Positions 63,727 to 64,000 of a DNA stretch of 64,000 nucleotides are shown piece after piece. Below the pieces are notes generated by a model. The model worked only from the letters and a program-made list of their open reading frames with translations, was not told the DNA's origin and did not search any database. The translations under genes and the position numbers were made by a program. Within the stretch, counting starts at the first letter, position 1. Each line of letters begins with the position of its first letter. Source of the stretch: Streptococcus gallolyticus subsp. gallolyticus DSM 16831 (GTDB lineage Bacteria; Bacillota; Bacilli; Lactobacillales; Streptococcaceae); assembly GCF_002000985.1 (NCBI RefSeq), contig NZ_CP018822.1:80001-144000 (forward strand), given 5' to 3'.

Positions 63727-64000
63727 ATGTTAGATTCATTTGATAAGGGTTGGTTCGTTTTACAAACTTACTCTGGTTACGAAAACAAAGTTAAAGAAAC
63801 ATTGTTGCAACGTGCGCAAACTTACAATATGTTAGATAACATCTTGCGCGTTGAAATACCAACACAAACAGTTAATGTTGAAAAAAATGGGAAAGTCAAA
63901 GAAGTTGAAGAAAATCGTTTCCCAGGTTATGTCTTAGTTGAAATGGTGATGACAGACGAAGCTTGGTTCGTTGTTCGTAACACACCAAACGTTACTGGAT
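63727..64000 (+). CDS. nusG: Transcription elongation/termination factor NusG (5' part only)
   Basis: The first 91 codons of nusG run off the window end. The NGN domain is recognisable: KGWFVLQTYSGYENKVKETLLQRA, then RFPGYVLVEMVMTDEAWFVVRNTPNVTG. NusG links RNA polymerase to pausing and termination. GGAGG lies 7 bases before ATG 63727. Confidence 0.95.
   Translation, partial: MLDSFDKGWFVLQTYSGYENKVKETLLQRAQTYNMLDNILRVEIPTQTVNVEKNGKVKEVEENRFPGYVLVEMVMTDEAWFVVRNTPNVTG

Overview
The window is a low-GC Firmicutes chromosome segment that reads throughout as Streptococcus. The gene orders adcRCB, pbp1b-rpoB-rpoC-(DUF1033)-comYABCDEFG-methyltransferase-ackA, purD-purE-purK-purB, groES-groEL and pbp2A-rpmG-secE-nusG are streptococcal. 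A ComS-like peptide ending in LGNWWGL, beside a ComR-type regulator, points to the S. bovis/equinus complex (gallolyticus, infantarius, lutetiensis, equinus). I see no rRNA, tRNA, CRISPR array, intact transposase or prophage.

Layout. 1-3.1 kb: orphan ispE and the zinc regulon adcRCB with an AdcR box. 3.2-14.7 kb: tyrS (minus), pbp1b, rpoB and rpoC, with an attenuator-like rpoB leader. 14.8-21.2 kb: the competence pilus operon comYA-G behind a SigX cin-box, a methyltransferase and ackA with a cre site. 21.2-22.9 kb: an XRE regulator operon with a broken membrane gene and a CPBP protease. 22.9-30.4 kb: comR, a ComR box and an 11-codon comS, then purD-tudS-like-purE-purK-orf-purB, then a second comR broken by a nonsense codon. 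The two comR copies share about 550 bp of nearly identical promoter and 5' gene as direct repeats. 30.4-38.3 kb: proC, pepA, GNAT, a thioredoxin/ytpR group, ssbB and a yeeE-tusA sulfur cassette bracketed by two almost identical 53-bp terminator repeats.

38.3-41.1 kb (minus strand): a compact candidate RiPP locus. It has a 24-residue precursor ending ICIVCK, an internal terminator, an E1/ThiF-like adenylating enzyme with an N-terminal extension that could be a leader-binding domain, and an ABC exporter. I consider this the best candidate for an undescribed system. 41.2-48.9 kb: a sugar receptor / histidine kinase / response regulator / solute-binding protein operon, followed by a mannose-family PTS operon whose upstream region carries three helically phased operator-like repeats and a cre site. 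49-53.4 kb: a lipoprotein and an aromatic amino-acid type ABC importer (binding protein and permease fused) behind a leader-peptide attenuator with a Tyr/Phe-rich peptide. 53.5-57.7 kb: CIRCE-controlled groESL, an Rgg regulator converging on a 20-residue SHP-like peptide gene, and a structured non-coding stretch. 57.7-64 kb: a TcaA-like membrane protein, a pseudouridine synthase, pbp2A, rpmG, secE and the start of nusG.

How the parts fit. ComR/ComS would switch on SigX (sigX is not in this window), which would read the cin-box of comYA and probably ssbB. Both are here, so the window holds the sensor and part of the output of competence. A second peptide-sensing pair (Rgg/SHP-like) lies about 32 kb away. 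The sugar receptor/two-component operon sits immediately upstream of a PTS operon and probably controls it. Several start sites were moved inward from the longest reading frame on the basis of ribosome binding sites; these are noted per gene. All functional calls are from reading motifs, without database searches.
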